A stretch of 64,000 nt of DNA from Amoebidium appalachense (taxonomy: Eukaryota; Ichthyosporea), in the NCBI GenBank assembly GCA_963693365.1, contig CAVNZM010000009.1:10168001-10232000 (forward strand), read 5' to 3'. The notes below the pieces were generated by a model. It searched no databases. It was not told where the DNA came from and worked only from the letters and a program-made list of their open reading frames with translations. Shown here piece by piece: positions 33,682-43,539 of the stretch (position 1 is its first letter; each line of letters begins with the position of its first letter). Both the position numbers and the translations under genes were made by a program.

Positions 33682-33984
33682 CCCCTACCCAATTGGAGAA
33701 GTGTACACACCACTAGAGAAGAGAGAGTGAGTGTGGCTGCTTGCAGGGTAGACCGGGGTGTGCATTCCACTGTGGTGCGTGCCCCACCAATGAAGTGGAA
33801 TACTTGACGTTGATGTCGCAGGCTGCTGCGGATGGAGTTTGTGGAAGCGAAAGTCTCTACTTCACGGAAATACGCTCGCGGGTGTAGGGTACAGCCTAGA
33901 AGTCGGTTTCTGGGCTCCTCCGTTCAAGGCGTCGTAGGGGACGTGAAGTTAGAGGCCGCGGTGTCGTGTCTGGGCCCATAACCC

Positions 33985-34482
33985 TGTTGGAAGTAGAGTC
34001 CGCTGTGACTAGGCCCTCGTCGTGGCGCGCTTGGGCGCTGACCCGTTTTTTTACTGCTTTCAGTGTGTTAACTCCATGACTGAACTCCATGTCTTTACTC
34101 CATGACTGAACTCCATTTCTGCACTCCATGACTGAACTCCATGACTGAACTCCATGACTGAACTCCATGACTGAACTCCATGACTGAACTCCATGACTGA
34201 ACTCCATGTCTGCACCTGGCAGAGACGTGGTTTATATACCCGTGGGGCAGCAGTCTGGAATGTAATCCGGATGCCAGGCGCTAATCGGATTGGTTACTTT
34301 CATTTAGAGATCTCTGGGACCAGTGAACCAATCGTTTGCAGTCAAAACACAATTGGCAACATTCCTCAACTATGCAGATGTGCATGTGGTGATCGAGTGT
34401 CAGTGTGTGTCTGTGTACACGGAACCAATTGTAAAGCTAACATACACATATTGTGGAGTGAGCGTAAGTCTGCACTCCAACA
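33985..34482 (-). repeat. LTR B (middle, diverged)
   Basis: Same repeat, 498 bp. The extra length comes from expansion of the CTCCATGACTGAA short tandem repeat (about 34070-34210), with base changes elsewhere, for example GGCCCTCGTCG in place of GGGTCGTCG. Confidence 0.9.
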
Positions 34483-34784
34483 CCCCTACCCAATTGGAGA
34501 AGTGTACACACCACTAGAGAAGAGAGAGTGAGTGTGGCTACTTGCAGGGTAGACCGGGGTGTGCATTCCACTGTGGTGCTTGCCCCGCCAATGAAGTGGA
34601 ATACTTGACGTTGATGTCGCAGGCTGCTGCGGATGGAGTTTGTGGAAGCGAAAGTCTCTACTTCACGGAAATACGCTCGCGGGTGTAGGGTACAGCCTAG
34701 AAGTCGGGTTCTGGCTCCTCCGTTCAAGGCGTCGTAGGGGACGTGAAGTTAGAGGCCGCGGTGTCGTGTCTGGGCCCATAACCC

Positions 34785-35201
34785 TGTTGGAAGTAGAGTC
34801 CGCTGTGACTAGGGTCGTCGTGGCGCGCTTGGGCGCTGACCCGTTTTTTACTGCTTTCAGTGTGTTAACTCCATGGCTGCACTCCATGACTGAACTCCAT
34901 GACTGAACTCCATGACTGAACTCCATGTCTGCACCTGGCAGAGACGTGGCTTATATACCCGTGGGGCAGCAGTCTGGAATGTAATCCGGATGCCAGGCGC
35001 TAATCGGATTGGTTACTTTCATTTAGATATCTCTGGGACCAGTGAACCAATCGTTTGCAGTCAAAACACAATTGGCAACATTCCTCAACTATGCAGATGT
35101 GCATGTGGTGATCGAGTGTCAGCATGTGTCTATGTACACGGAACCAATTGTAAAGCTAACATACACATATAGTGGAGTGAGCGTAAGTCTGCACTCCAAC
35201 A
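34785..35201 (-). repeat. LTR C (outer)
   Basis: Same length and sequence as LTR A as far as I can read. Followed by the right TGGCC duplication. Confidence 0.9.
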
Positions 35202-35353
35202 TGGCCTTCATCTGCACAGGTGCAGGCTCCTGCTGGCCCTGCACAAAGTCACCGACGTGCTGCATGACAACCAGGTGTGTGGGTGCGTGGTCCATGGTGG
35301 TGGTTGTTACGTAATGAGGTACAAAAAATCGCCGTGTAACAGTAACGTGCAAC

Positions 35354-36751
35354 ATGCCGAGCACAACCGACTGGACCGTGGCCACCGGGCTGGCCCTCGC
35401 CAACCGGCGCAGAAATGGCTACTACGTGGGGCTCCTGCCCGACAACGCCGCCCACGACCACGACGCATACGAGCTGACGTTGCCCACCACCCGGCCGGCC
35501 ACCGACTCGTACGTGGCGTGCGGTGCAGACGGCGTGCTCTCGTTTGTGGCTGCCGCCGACGTGCCCACGGACATGACGGTCAAGAACCTGGAGGCCAGGG
35601 TGGTGGCAGTGGAGGGGGTCAACACCACCCAGGACACCGACATTGCCAGTCTCAAAACCACCACGGGAGGCCTGGACACACGGCTGGCGGCGGTGGAGAC
35701 GAAAGCCACGAGTGCCCTCGACACGGCCAACGGTGCGGTGACGGTCAACACCGCCCAGACAAACGACATTGCCGCCCTCAAGACCACCACGGGGAGCCTG
35801 GACACACGGCTGACGGCAGTGGAGAGCAAGGCCACCACCGCCCTCGGCACGGCCAACGGTGCGGTGACGGTCAACACCACACAGAACACGGACATCGCCG
35901 CCCTCAAGACCACCACGGGAGGCCTGGACACGAGGCTGACGGCCGTGGAGGTGAAGGCCACCAATGCCCTCAACACGGCCAACGGTGCAGTGACGGTCAA
36001 CACGACACAGAACACGGACATTGCCAGTCTGAAGAGTAGTAGCACGACACTTGGCCTCGACGTCAACCGGCTCAACACGCTCGTCGGTCTCCACGACACG
36101 GCCGTGGCTACCCTGACCACAGACATGGGTGCCATCAAACCCCGTATGCCGCCGGCCGGCGAGGGCATGCTGCTCAGCAACACGTACGGGAGCCGGCGCA
36201 CGGGCCCGGCCTACCTGACGGTGAAAGTACACCACGCGGCCGCCCAGGGGTGGAACGTTGCCGGAAAGGCTGCATGGGAGGACACGATCAGCATATACAG
36301 GTCAACGTACGATCCAGTCATTAAACCCCAGTGTATATCATCGCCGGGGGCCGAACTCATAGTGATTGTCTACTTCTGGACACTAGGGACCAACGGTGTA
36401 CGCAAGTATGTCACCCACGTGGGCTCCCTACCCATCTCGTGCGTGTCCACATGGGACATAAACAACATCTACCCGTTTGCGCTAGGCTCCGGCATGTTGG
36501 AGGGGGCCATTGTTCCCACAGGGGATGACTTTCGGTTCAAGCTCAAGGTAAGGCTGACAAAGCTCTTCCAGACCGACACAGAGAGCTATGCAAGCGTTGC
36601 CGGCTACAACAACTTTGACGTGCTGGTGTTGGCAAAGTACCCACGGTTTACCGACTACAAGGACAAGGCCAGCATTCCCCGCACCAACATAGTCACCCAC
36701 CCTCCCACCTTCTATGCAGACCTTGAATGGGGAACGCAAAATTATTTCTAA
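35354..36751 (+). CDS. Fibre-like protein: anchor module, 42-residue coiled-coil repeats, C-terminal head
   Basis: ATG at 35354. Residues about 12-60 contain GYYVGLLPDNAAHDHDAYEL and end in CGADGVLSFV, recalling the VGFKAP...YTLP...TDGxGxLSW modules of phage tail fibres. Residues about 75-225 hold three 42-residue repeats (DIAALKTTTGGLDTRL then TANGAVTVNTTQNT), six heptads each, which should form a trimeric coiled-coil shaft. A beta-rich C-terminal domain of about 200 residues (YLTVKVHHAAAQGW; FRFKLKVRLTKLF) would be the distal head. 465 residues. Divergent from the minor capsid gene (58 bp between starts), and the next gene starts 18 bp downstream. A receptor-binding or adhesion role is inferred from architecture only. 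Confidence 0.75.
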   Translation: MPSTTDWTVATGLALANRRRNGYYVGLLPDNAAHDHDAYELTLPTTRPATDSYVACGADGVLSFVAAADVPTDMTVKNLEARVVAVEGVNTTQDTDIASLKTTTGGLDTRLAAVETKATSALDTANGAVTVNTAQTNDIAALKTTTGSLDTRLTAVESKATTALGTANGAVTVNTTQNTDIAALKTTTGGLDTRLTAVEVKATNALNTANGAVTVNTTQNTDIASLKSSSTTLGLDVNRLNTLVGLHDTAVATLTTDMGAIKPRMPPAGEGMLLSNTYGSRRTGPAYLTVKVHHAAAQGWNVAGKAAWEDTISIYRSTYDPVIKPQCISSPGAELIVIVYFWTLGTNGVRKYVTHVGSLPISCVSTWDINNIYPFALGSGMLEGAIVPTGDDFRFKLKVRLTKLFQTDTESYASVAGYNNFDVLVLAKYPRFTDYKDKASIPRTNIVTHPPTFYADLEWGTQNYF

Positions 36752-36769
36752 CACACTAGTAAACCCACC

Positions 36770-38776
36770 ATGAGCGCTTTAGCGTGGCACGTTGCCCAGG
36801 GGCTCTCCCTGGTGGGCCCGAAGAGCGCAGACTACTACGTCGGCATCCGACCCGACTCGAGCGGGCACGGGCACGACAGCTACGTCCTCGAGCTGCCCAA
36901 AAGCCTCCCCCGAGCGGGACCTGCCTTCTTGAAGGTGGACGAGGTGGGGGCCGGTACCTTCATGCCCGTGGCGGAGGTGACCGACCGGCTGGACGACCTG
37001 GAGAGGAGGGTGGTGCTGTTGGAAAAGGGCATGGTCAAGAACTGGGACGAGCACACCGTCTACGACACCATGAAGGAAACCTTGGACACTATAGTAAAGG
37101 TGCTGTGGGGGGACGACAAGGAGAACTTTGAAGACAACATTGTACGTCGCCTGCTGAGGCTGGAAGGCCTGACCCCCGACCCGATATTCCCCTACTCCAT
37201 GTGGGTCCGGCCAAACTTTTTGTTTTCCGACGGGTGGACGTCGGTGCGTACCATAAACAGACAGATCAAGACAGCCCTGCCCGAACGCCCCGACTTCCCC
37301 AAGTTCCCCATGATAAGCAACCCAGACACCCCACACAGCATGGGCACCCCCCTCTTTTTTGGGGGCTGGGACGAGGAGAGACAGACCATCACGTTCCAGA
37401 CCCACCACTACCCCATGTCTGCACGAACCGCATGCTTCAAGTTCGACCATGTCGGCATAAACGGGCAGGACAAGGACGACGGCCACACGTACACCCACTT
37501 CTACGAAAACGAAACGGACGAGGCAAGACACGCCACCCTTTGGCCCTACACCCCAACCATGGAGGCCGTCATATCATCAAACACGTACCCCCTCAACAAC
37601 AACTACGCCTACAACAAGAAGGGCATCAGCAGGGTCTTACCGTTCATGACGTACGACATTGTCATGGGCACCGTGCCCCGGGGGGAGCCGCTGCAGCAGC
37701 ACATTGCCGGCAAGCTCACCGCCAACCTAGACAGCAGCCAGCTGTACGAGCTCAACCAGGTCGTCGTCGAGAAGGCCGAGTACCTGCACGACGTGCCCAT
37801 CATCAACACAGAGGTTGACCACACGGACCTGCACGACACGAACAACGACTGGCACATGGACTACATCAACGAGGACAACCCCGACCTGCCCGGGGGCGGA
37901 AAGTTCCCCTACGACGACAAGGTTCTCACAAACTGGATAAAGAGCAGGGTGTGGGCACAGGAGCAAGAGACCATATCAGGCACAACCAAGACACGGTACT
38001 TCAGGCCGGGCCTCCTGCACTTCTCCAACAGGGGCCCCAACGACTACACCACCACACGCATGGGCTACGTGAAACTTGACCACAAGGTCCACTACAAGTT
38101 TCCCAGCGTCATGTTTCAATACGAAACCACCGTCAGCGCCGTCGGTGATTTGGGGGGGACCAACAAGAGCGTGTATTCGGGCCCCAAAGGGTCACTACCC
38201 CACCCGGAAATGGAGCTCACGTACAGGGTGACAAGCCGGGTGCTACGTCTAAACTACAACGAAGCCGTTTCCCCCGACCCCTGGGACGAGGTGGACCAGC
38301 TATGGGAACCGGTGGGCTCGGCCCTCAAACAGTACCTCAACACCATACGTGCACACATGCCCAACGGAAAGGTGCCACAGAGCATGCAGGAAAACGACCT
38401 GTGGTTTATGGTGAGGCCTAGGGAGATCAACTTTGTGCCCGTGCTAAGAGACTTCGTCGAAGAGGAAACGTTCAAACCAAGCCCGTTGGACATTGTGGAG
38501 AGTGTGATGGACTTGATGGGGGTCATACCTGTGGTCGGCGATGCCGTGTCTGCCGTGGGCAAGGGGGCATGCAAACTCGCACAGAGGTACGGAGGTAAGC
38601 TAGGCACGGGCATTGGCAAGATGGGCAAGAGGAAGGCACGCCGGGCCGCCACCGACTACGACAACTACGCCGCCGAGCTCGAGGCCTGGAAGAACAACCA
38701 GGGTAAGTACGGGCCCGACCACAACGTCGTGGATGTGGGCGACTGGGACAACGGGCCAAAATGGACCATGCCCTAA
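36770..38776 (+). CDS. Large virion protein with fibre-type N-terminal module, 668 residues
   Basis: ATG at 36770 with strong context (CCACCATGAG). The N-terminus (ADYYVGIRPDSSGHGHDSYV, then LELP) matches the module of the preceding protein and of the one at 39601, and a short coiled coil follows (TDRLDDLERRVVLLEKGM). The long middle is Tyr/Asn/Thr-rich and beta-like. Near the C-terminus is a hydrophobic/amphipathic Gly-rich stretch (VMDLMGVIPVVGDAVSAVG) followed by a basic KMGKRKARR, which might insert in or disturb membranes. Likely a vertex- or surface-associated protein; no named family is recognised. Confidence 0.65.
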   Translation: MSALAWHVAQGLSLVGPKSADYYVGIRPDSSGHGHDSYVLELPKSLPRAGPAFLKVDEVGAGTFMPVAEVTDRLDDLERRVVLLEKGMVKNWDEHTVYDTMKETLDTIVKVLWGDDKENFEDNIVRRLLRLEGLTPDPIFPYSMWVRPNFLFSDGWTSVRTINRQIKTALPERPDFPKFPMISNPDTPHSMGTPLFFGGWDEERQTITFQTHHYPMSARTACFKFDHVGINGQDKDDGHTYTHFYENETDEARHATLWPYTPTMEAVISSNTYPLNNNYAYNKKGISRVLPFMTYDIVMGTVPRGEPLQQHIAGKLTANLDSSQLYELNQVVVEKAEYLHDVPIINTEVDHTDLHDTNNDWHMDYINEDNPDLPGGGKFPYDDKVLTNWIKSRVWAQEQETISGTTKTRYFRPGLLHFSNRGPNDYTTTRMGYVKLDHKVHYKFPSVMFQYETTVSAVGDLGGTNKSVYSGPKGSLPHPEMELTYRVTSRVLRLNYNEAVSPDPWDEVDQLWEPVGSALKQYLNTIRAHMPNGKVPQSMQENDLWFMVRPREINFVPVLRDFVEEETFKPSPLDIVESVMDLMGVIPVVGDAVSAVGKGACKLAQRYGGKLGTGIGKMGKRKARRAATDYDNYAAELEAWKNNQGKYGPDHNVVDVGDWDNGPKWTMP

Positions 38777-38778
38777 AA

Positions 38779-39549
38779 CTACGTGTAGGGGCCCAGCACG
38801 TCCATGCAGTAGAGTATGAGGTACCAGAGGGCAAGGCTTAGCAGGCAGCAGGCGAGCAGTGTGTACCCCAACGTGGTCAGAAACCCGTTCTCCAAAAACC
38901 CAAACTCCCACAAGTTCCAGTGGAGCTCGTCAAACACAATGCCTGCCAGTGCAAGGCCTGCATGCACGCACACGCACAGCACAATGTTCCTGGTGAGCAC
39001 GGGCACGGACAGGGAGAGCATGTACCGTGCAGAGACGAGGGTGGCACACGCCAGCACGCCCCTCAACACAAGAAACACGTAGCCAAACACCGACGGTTCA
39101 AACACGCACGTCATGCCGTAGAGGGCACTTAGGGGGAGGAGGGAGGCACACACCATGTACGCCACGGCCCGTGGGAAGAACAACGTGGTCATCACACGCA
39201 TGGATCGGGCCCAGCACGCTGCTGCCAGCATGTAGGCGAGGGGGGAGGCCACATACAGCCACGAGCCCAGCCAGTAGGGTGCCCACATCACACAGTGCCC
39301 GGCCACGTCAGGGTGGGTGTCCACGTCGAGCCAGGCATACGCCACCCATTGTGCCTGGCACATGACCACACCTGTGAGGGGTAGGATGATGAGCCAAAAC
39401 ATGCATGTACGTTTGGCAAGTTCCGGTATGAGTACGGCTGTGCCGTAGGACGCCACCACGAGTGCAACACACATGATGGCACAGCAGGTGGTAAAATATA
39501 TACGTGCAAGGTCGACAATCATTCTCACAACTGAGTTGCCTACTACCAT
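38779..39549 (-). CDS. Seven-helix membrane protein, 256 residues
   Basis: ATG at 39549 (MVVGNSVVRM). Seven hydrophobic segments of 20-27 residues can be marked: near residues 17-41, 49-73, 85-111, 118-142, 152-177, 186-208 and 218-248. Rich in Cys, Trp and Tyr. No Lys is present in helix 7, so it is not a retinal-binding rhodopsin, and no DRY-like motif was seen. The stop is 2 bp from the stop of the convergent 668-residue gene. It would sit in a cell or virion membrane. Its origin is unknown; a captured receptor-like gene is one possibility. Confidence 0.7.
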   Translation of the reverse strand: MVVGNSVVRMIVDLARIYFTTCCAIMCVALVVASYGTAVLIPELAKRTCMFWLIILPLTGVVMCQAQWVAYAWLDVDTHPDVAGHCVMWAPYWLGSWLYVASPLAYMLAAACWARSMRVMTTLFFPRAVAYMVCASLLPLSALYGMTCVFEPSVFGYVFLVLRGVLACATLVSARYMLSLSVPVLTRNIVLCVCVHAGLALAGIVFDELHWNLWEFGFLENGFLTTLGYTLLACCLLSLALWYLILYCMDVLGPYT

Positions 39550-39600
39550 CTCCGTACGAAAAAATGTGCAACCATAATAAAAGGGAAAAACAAGACCAAG

Positions 39601-40183
39601 ATGTCTAACGTAACCAGGCTCAATCTGCTCACGCGTGCAGGCGGGTACGTGGGTGTGCTAGCCCACCCATCTACTGAAGCCTACGACCTCGTGTTCCCAA
39701 AACACCCACCCAAGGAAGGGGAGATGTTGGTTTGCACAGAAAAGGGGCTAGAGTGGAGGCCCTTCACAGAGTGGTTGAAAGAGAATGCAAGCACCATCAG
39801 GGACGTGCTACTGCACGAGCACCCCACCCCCTCCCCCCGGCCAGACACCCCTTAAAAGTTTCCCCCACGACCTCCTCTCCCCTACACCCCCCTTTGAGCC
39901 CCTCTTTGCCTTCCCCTCCCCACACCCGTCACCCCCTCCCCCACCACAAGAGCTACAATCCGCCGTGCTCACCCTACTCGACGATGATGAGGGTATGGCC
40001 TCAAGCACAGGCAGCACGGACACGGAAAAGGACGTCACCCCATTGCACCCACACCCCCTCATCCCCGACCACCCCATCAAGCTCCAGGCACCCCCTGCCC
40101 CCAAGGCCAAAAAAACGACCAGAAAGACCACCAACACCCGCAGGCCAAGAAGGGTGCCCGAGGAGAAAGTGTCAACCGACTAG
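39601..40183 (+). CDS. Small fibre-module protein with Pro-rich basic tail, probably frameshifted
   Basis: ATG at 39601. GGYVGVLAHPSTEAYDLVFP, then MLVCTEKGLEW, is the third copy of the fibre-type N-terminal module. A helical segment (FTEWLKENASTIRDVLLHEH) follows and the frame stops at 39855. An overlapping frame (39785-40183) continues with Pro-rich sequence, an acidic LLDDDEG and a basic tail (KAKKTTRKTTNTRRPRRVP). C-runs near 39825-39855 could hide a single-base slip joining them (about 190 residues); otherwise there are two overlapping genes. A TAATAAAAG sequence lies about 26 bp upstream of the ATG. Confidence 0.55.
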
Positions 40184-40204
40184 TAGCGAGCGCAGGAAAC
40201 CACC

Positions 40205-40406
40205 ATGGTGGCCAGAGACAAGGGCATTGAGCAGGTGATTGAGGAGACCTACGCCACCTTCAAGCTCCCCCCCACCGTGCAGGCACTGTGGCGGCGTGCA
40301 AAAGCAAAAGACAAGAGGGTAGGGCAACCAGCCGTGCGTGCCTACCTGTCCAGAAGAAACACCGGGCAGCAGGAATCCCTCAAGGAGGTGCTCGCCCCCC
40401 ATCGTA
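40205..40406 (+). pseudogene. Integrase gene, 5' part (before the 11.7 kb insertion)
   Basis: ATG at 40205 in good context (ACCACCATGGTG). About 66 residues (VARDKGIEQVIEETYATFKL; AVRAYLSRRNTGQQ) form the helical N-terminal region that precedes the catalytic core in Polinton integrases. The frame is cut at a TA dinucleotide (40405-40406), after which unrelated A/T-rich DNA starts. The remainder of the gene resumes at the TA at 52105 in matching frame. Confidence 0.8.
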
Positions 40407-41420
40407 CATCAGCAAACTTCCCGGAAGTATTGCCAACGTATTTTTTGCTATTGGCGCTATTGGCGATATTGGCAATAGAACCCCTTGCCGCCAATAGGAA
40501 CGCCATATTGCAATAATATTGCTTTGGTATTGTCAATGGTAATACAGTACCAATACCCTCTATTGTCGATATCCCGCTGATATGAATATATTATCCAGTA
40601 TATGTTACATCAATATCGCCAATACATTAGAGTGCCATTACATTGCCATTGCATTACTATTGCGCTAGCATTATAGACGTATTGCCAATATCAATTATAC
40701 CCGGGCGATATTACAATAACAACCAAATAATATCAAAAATACAGATAATGATATGGATAATACTGTATTTTCGCATTGTAGTTGCACTATGAACGAATTA
40801 TTAATGTATTGCCAATATGTAATTCATAGAAATACAAAGATTTAAATATCAAGAAACATATAAATAATGTATTGCCAACATATGATCCAACTATAATCAA
40901 TATATAAATGCGGTATCGCCGATAGGTTGCTTATATATCGTGAGTATATTGATGACATAAACAGAGGTATGATTAATACACTCCCAACACATTACAAATA
41001 AGAAATATGTAAGTATGTTCCATATCAAGCATATATTGCCAACATACGAATGATACCACCACCATAAAGATATAAGTGTTGATAATGCATTACATATATA
41101 TTATAAATATCACACTATATTATCCAAATACATTGCCAATAAATTGATAATGGGAACGAATGCATGCAAAGTACAGTATAAGTGCGCTTATAATATGAAA
41201 GGCATATCGGAGTAACGTCTTATATCTAAGAATAATACATATGACGAACATTGCCAATGTATTAATGATAGCTTTATTGATACCTCAATCACATGCTCAA
41301 TATATTGGCAATATGCACACGGTACGGTAAGCACAGCCCCATGATCATTATCAATGAATTGCCAATGTATTGCACATGTCGACATCCATACGTGTTCCGT
41401 ATGGTCACTTTATTAACTTC
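40407..41420. repeat. Left subterminal region with ATTGCCAAT-type repeats
   Basis: Repeated TATTGCCAATA, ATTGGCAAT and near variants occur roughly every 50-150 bp in both orientations, in A/T-rich sequence. Such arrays in DNA transposons are usually transposase-binding sites. No gene. Confidence 0.8.
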
Positions 41421-41477
41421 GGTTGGATAGTGGCATCAAGCACACTATTGCACAACACAACTAATATACCACCCCAA

Positions 41478-41830
41478 GAGCAACACAGAAACGAAACAGG
41501 GAAACAACAGCAGCCATAGGACAAAGAGCCCCAGACCCACAGGGTCTTGCCTCCATACTTTATTTACCTTAACAGGACAAAGAGCCGGTACCCACCTATG
41601 GGTGCTAAACATGCACATGATCATTCATGTGCTATAAGAGCAACACAGAAACGAAACACGGAAACAACAGCAGCCATAGGACAAAGAGCCCCAGACCCAC
41701 AGGGTCTTGCCTCCATACTTTATTTACCTTAACAGGACAAAGAGCCGGTACCCACCTATGAAACGAAAAACGGAATTTCAACAACAGCAGCCATAGGACA
41801 AAGAGCCGGTACCCACCTCTAGATGATAAC
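41478..41830. repeat. Direct repeats of about 160 bp
   Basis: A unit with GAAACAACAGCAGCCATAGG and AGAGCCGGTACCCACCT is repeated at about 41478-41637 and 41638-41760, with a partial third copy to about 41820. Confidence 0.85.
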
Positions 41831-42182
41831 GTAGCCTTATAGCTGCTGATGACTTCATGGGCCAACCTTGCCAAAACCTGTAAAGGAACTCGAGCTAAGA
41901 ATTAGCTCATCCTACTTGCGAGAAGTGGGGGGAGGGGGGGGGGGACTGAGGGGGCTGACTGAGAGTGGCAAAAAAAGAGTCGACAGAACCAACCTCAAAC
42001 ATAGTAAGGACGGAAACCCGGACCAGAACTAATGAAGTCTAGAGAAGCAGAAAATAGCTTGAACGATCGGTGGAGGGGACGATAGCTATAGTGCTAACAG
42101 CAAAAGTAGTGCCCACAGTCGCTGGTTCATGAACGTGAAAGGCAACGTGCATCTGCAGCCAGCAGACACACGCACACGCACG

Positions 42183-42219
<37 letters not shown>

Positions 42220-42827
42220 AGACACAGACATAATCACAGGACGGACACAGACCAGACAGACAAACGCCATATGCACAAAAGCAGGCAACACAAAACTAAC
42301 CTCCAAGAAGAAGCTGCAGCATGCAGCATGGTCCAAAACAATCAGCGCGGTGGCTGCGCGATCTGCGGAGGGGATCTGTGACCAGGCGCTGCGGGAAGGG
42401 AACTGCGACCAGGCGACCTGCGGGAAGGGACCTGCGACCAGGCGACCTGCGGGAAAGGACCTGTGGACCTGCGGGAAGGGGGAAGAGAAATGGAGAAAAC
42501 AACGTGCGTACAGGCTTAAATGGAGAAAAAATTGCTAACCGGATTGGGATTTAGCCAATCACTATTCGCCGCGCCTGATTAGGAAAAAGATAAAAATAGA
42601 TTTCGGATCGCGCGCGCGCGTGCATCAGCTTGGTGCCCTTAGCGCTACCCTTAGTGCCCTTAGTCACAATTATCAGACTATAGTTACGTGTCCTCCACTT
42701 CTTTGTTCTTGACCATTTTTTCGGCATGAAAGGGTTTCTGTTACTTCTTGCTGTCCTTCTTATAAAGCGTGCTTGCTTGTCTTTTTTTCAACATGGGTGT
42801 CACTGGCGCTTTCGACTTCTTTGAAAT

Positions 42828-42860
<33 letters not shown>

Positions 42861-43539
42861 GCACACACACTCACACATGCACACTGCACACACACACACA
42901 CACACACACACAGGCGCGCACACACAGGCACGCACACACACAGGCGCACACCTACACAACACACACAGCACATGCACACACAAGCGCGCACACGCACACA
43001 CCCTGTTATCCCTGATCATGATGCCCCCTCCCCCCTCCCTCTTCCCCCCCCCGCGCACCCCCCCCCCCCCCCCCCCCACCCACCCACCCCACCCACCCAC
43101 CTACAAAGACGAAAACATTGTACATGTATTGCATACACAAATATACTCGCACATATACATACACACATTCACTTTAATCTTTCAGGCTACATGTGCAATA
43201 TACATTAATTATGCACAGTCGATAGAATCCGTTGTGAACCCCCCCCCCCCCCCCCCCCCCCCCCTCCTCGTTCCCCCCATATGCAATGGGGATAATATTG
43301 TTTCCCGCTATTAATTAAAAAATCACCGTTCTAACTTCCTAAGACCGAACCACTTGTAACACCGACAGTTTCGGTTGTGTGGAACCCCCCCCCCCCCTCC
43401 CCCCCCCCCCCCCCCCCCCCCCCAACCCACCCACCACCTTACCAATATTGAGGTGTACACTGCCCCCACATCCCCAACTGTGTGCTGAATATCCCGTGCT
43501 AGGAAACCAATAACGTGAAAGTAACACATGCCGCATGTG
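41831..43539. other. Non-coding interior of the TA element
   Basis: Includes short GACCAGGCGACCTGCGGGAA-type repeats (about 42385-42480), (CA)n at about 42184-42215 and 42830-42990, and poly-C at 43050-43076, 43230-43264 and 43386-43423. No supportable gene. Confidence 0.7.

Larger units (their letters stand above)
33265..35201 (-). mobile_element. Tandem (three-LTR) TRIM-like retroelement
   Basis: Structure LTR A (33265-33681), internal (33682-33984), LTR B (33985-34482), internal (34483-34784), LTR C (34785-35201), flanked by TGGCC duplications at 33260-33264 and 35202-35206. The internal units are only about 300 bp and encode nothing. Primer sites GGGTTATGGGCCCAG (initiator tRNA-Met anticodon arm) lie after LTRs B and C in minus orientation, and a GGGTAGGGG tract precedes the 3' LTR. 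LTRs A and C read as identical and are 417 bp each, while B is longer and diverged. Confidence 0.92.
32268..35295 (-). pseudogene. Candidate minor (penton-like) capsid protein gene, split by a tandem LTR element
   Basis: The main part (33260-32268) encodes about 330 residues with alternating beta-strand-like segments (NTFYYPFPRDKCYVNIALRP; PAFPSHFFLELHGVNS; SLSIKLVSCYGDVVGLRG), as in single jelly-roll vertex proteins of Polintons. The 5' part (about 30 codons from ATG 35295, MDHAPTHLVV) lies on the other side of the retroelement. If the LTR block and one TGGCC duplication are removed the two frames align without a shift, so this was one intact gene before insertion. The vertex-protein identity rests on context, size and secondary-structure impression rather than a signature motif. 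Confidence 0.65.

Noticed and set aside
35249-36235. A 328-codon minus-strand frame opposite the fibre gene
   Set aside because: Its repeats are the complement of the 126-bp fibre repeats; the plus-strand frame has the coherent protein features.
36779-37531. A 250-codon minus-strand frame opposite the 668-residue gene
   Set aside because: Shadow frame; only the plus strand has the fibre-type N-terminal module and a strong ATG context.
38779-39549. Viral rhodopsin
   Set aside because: Seven helices are present but helix 7 has no lysine for retinal attachment.
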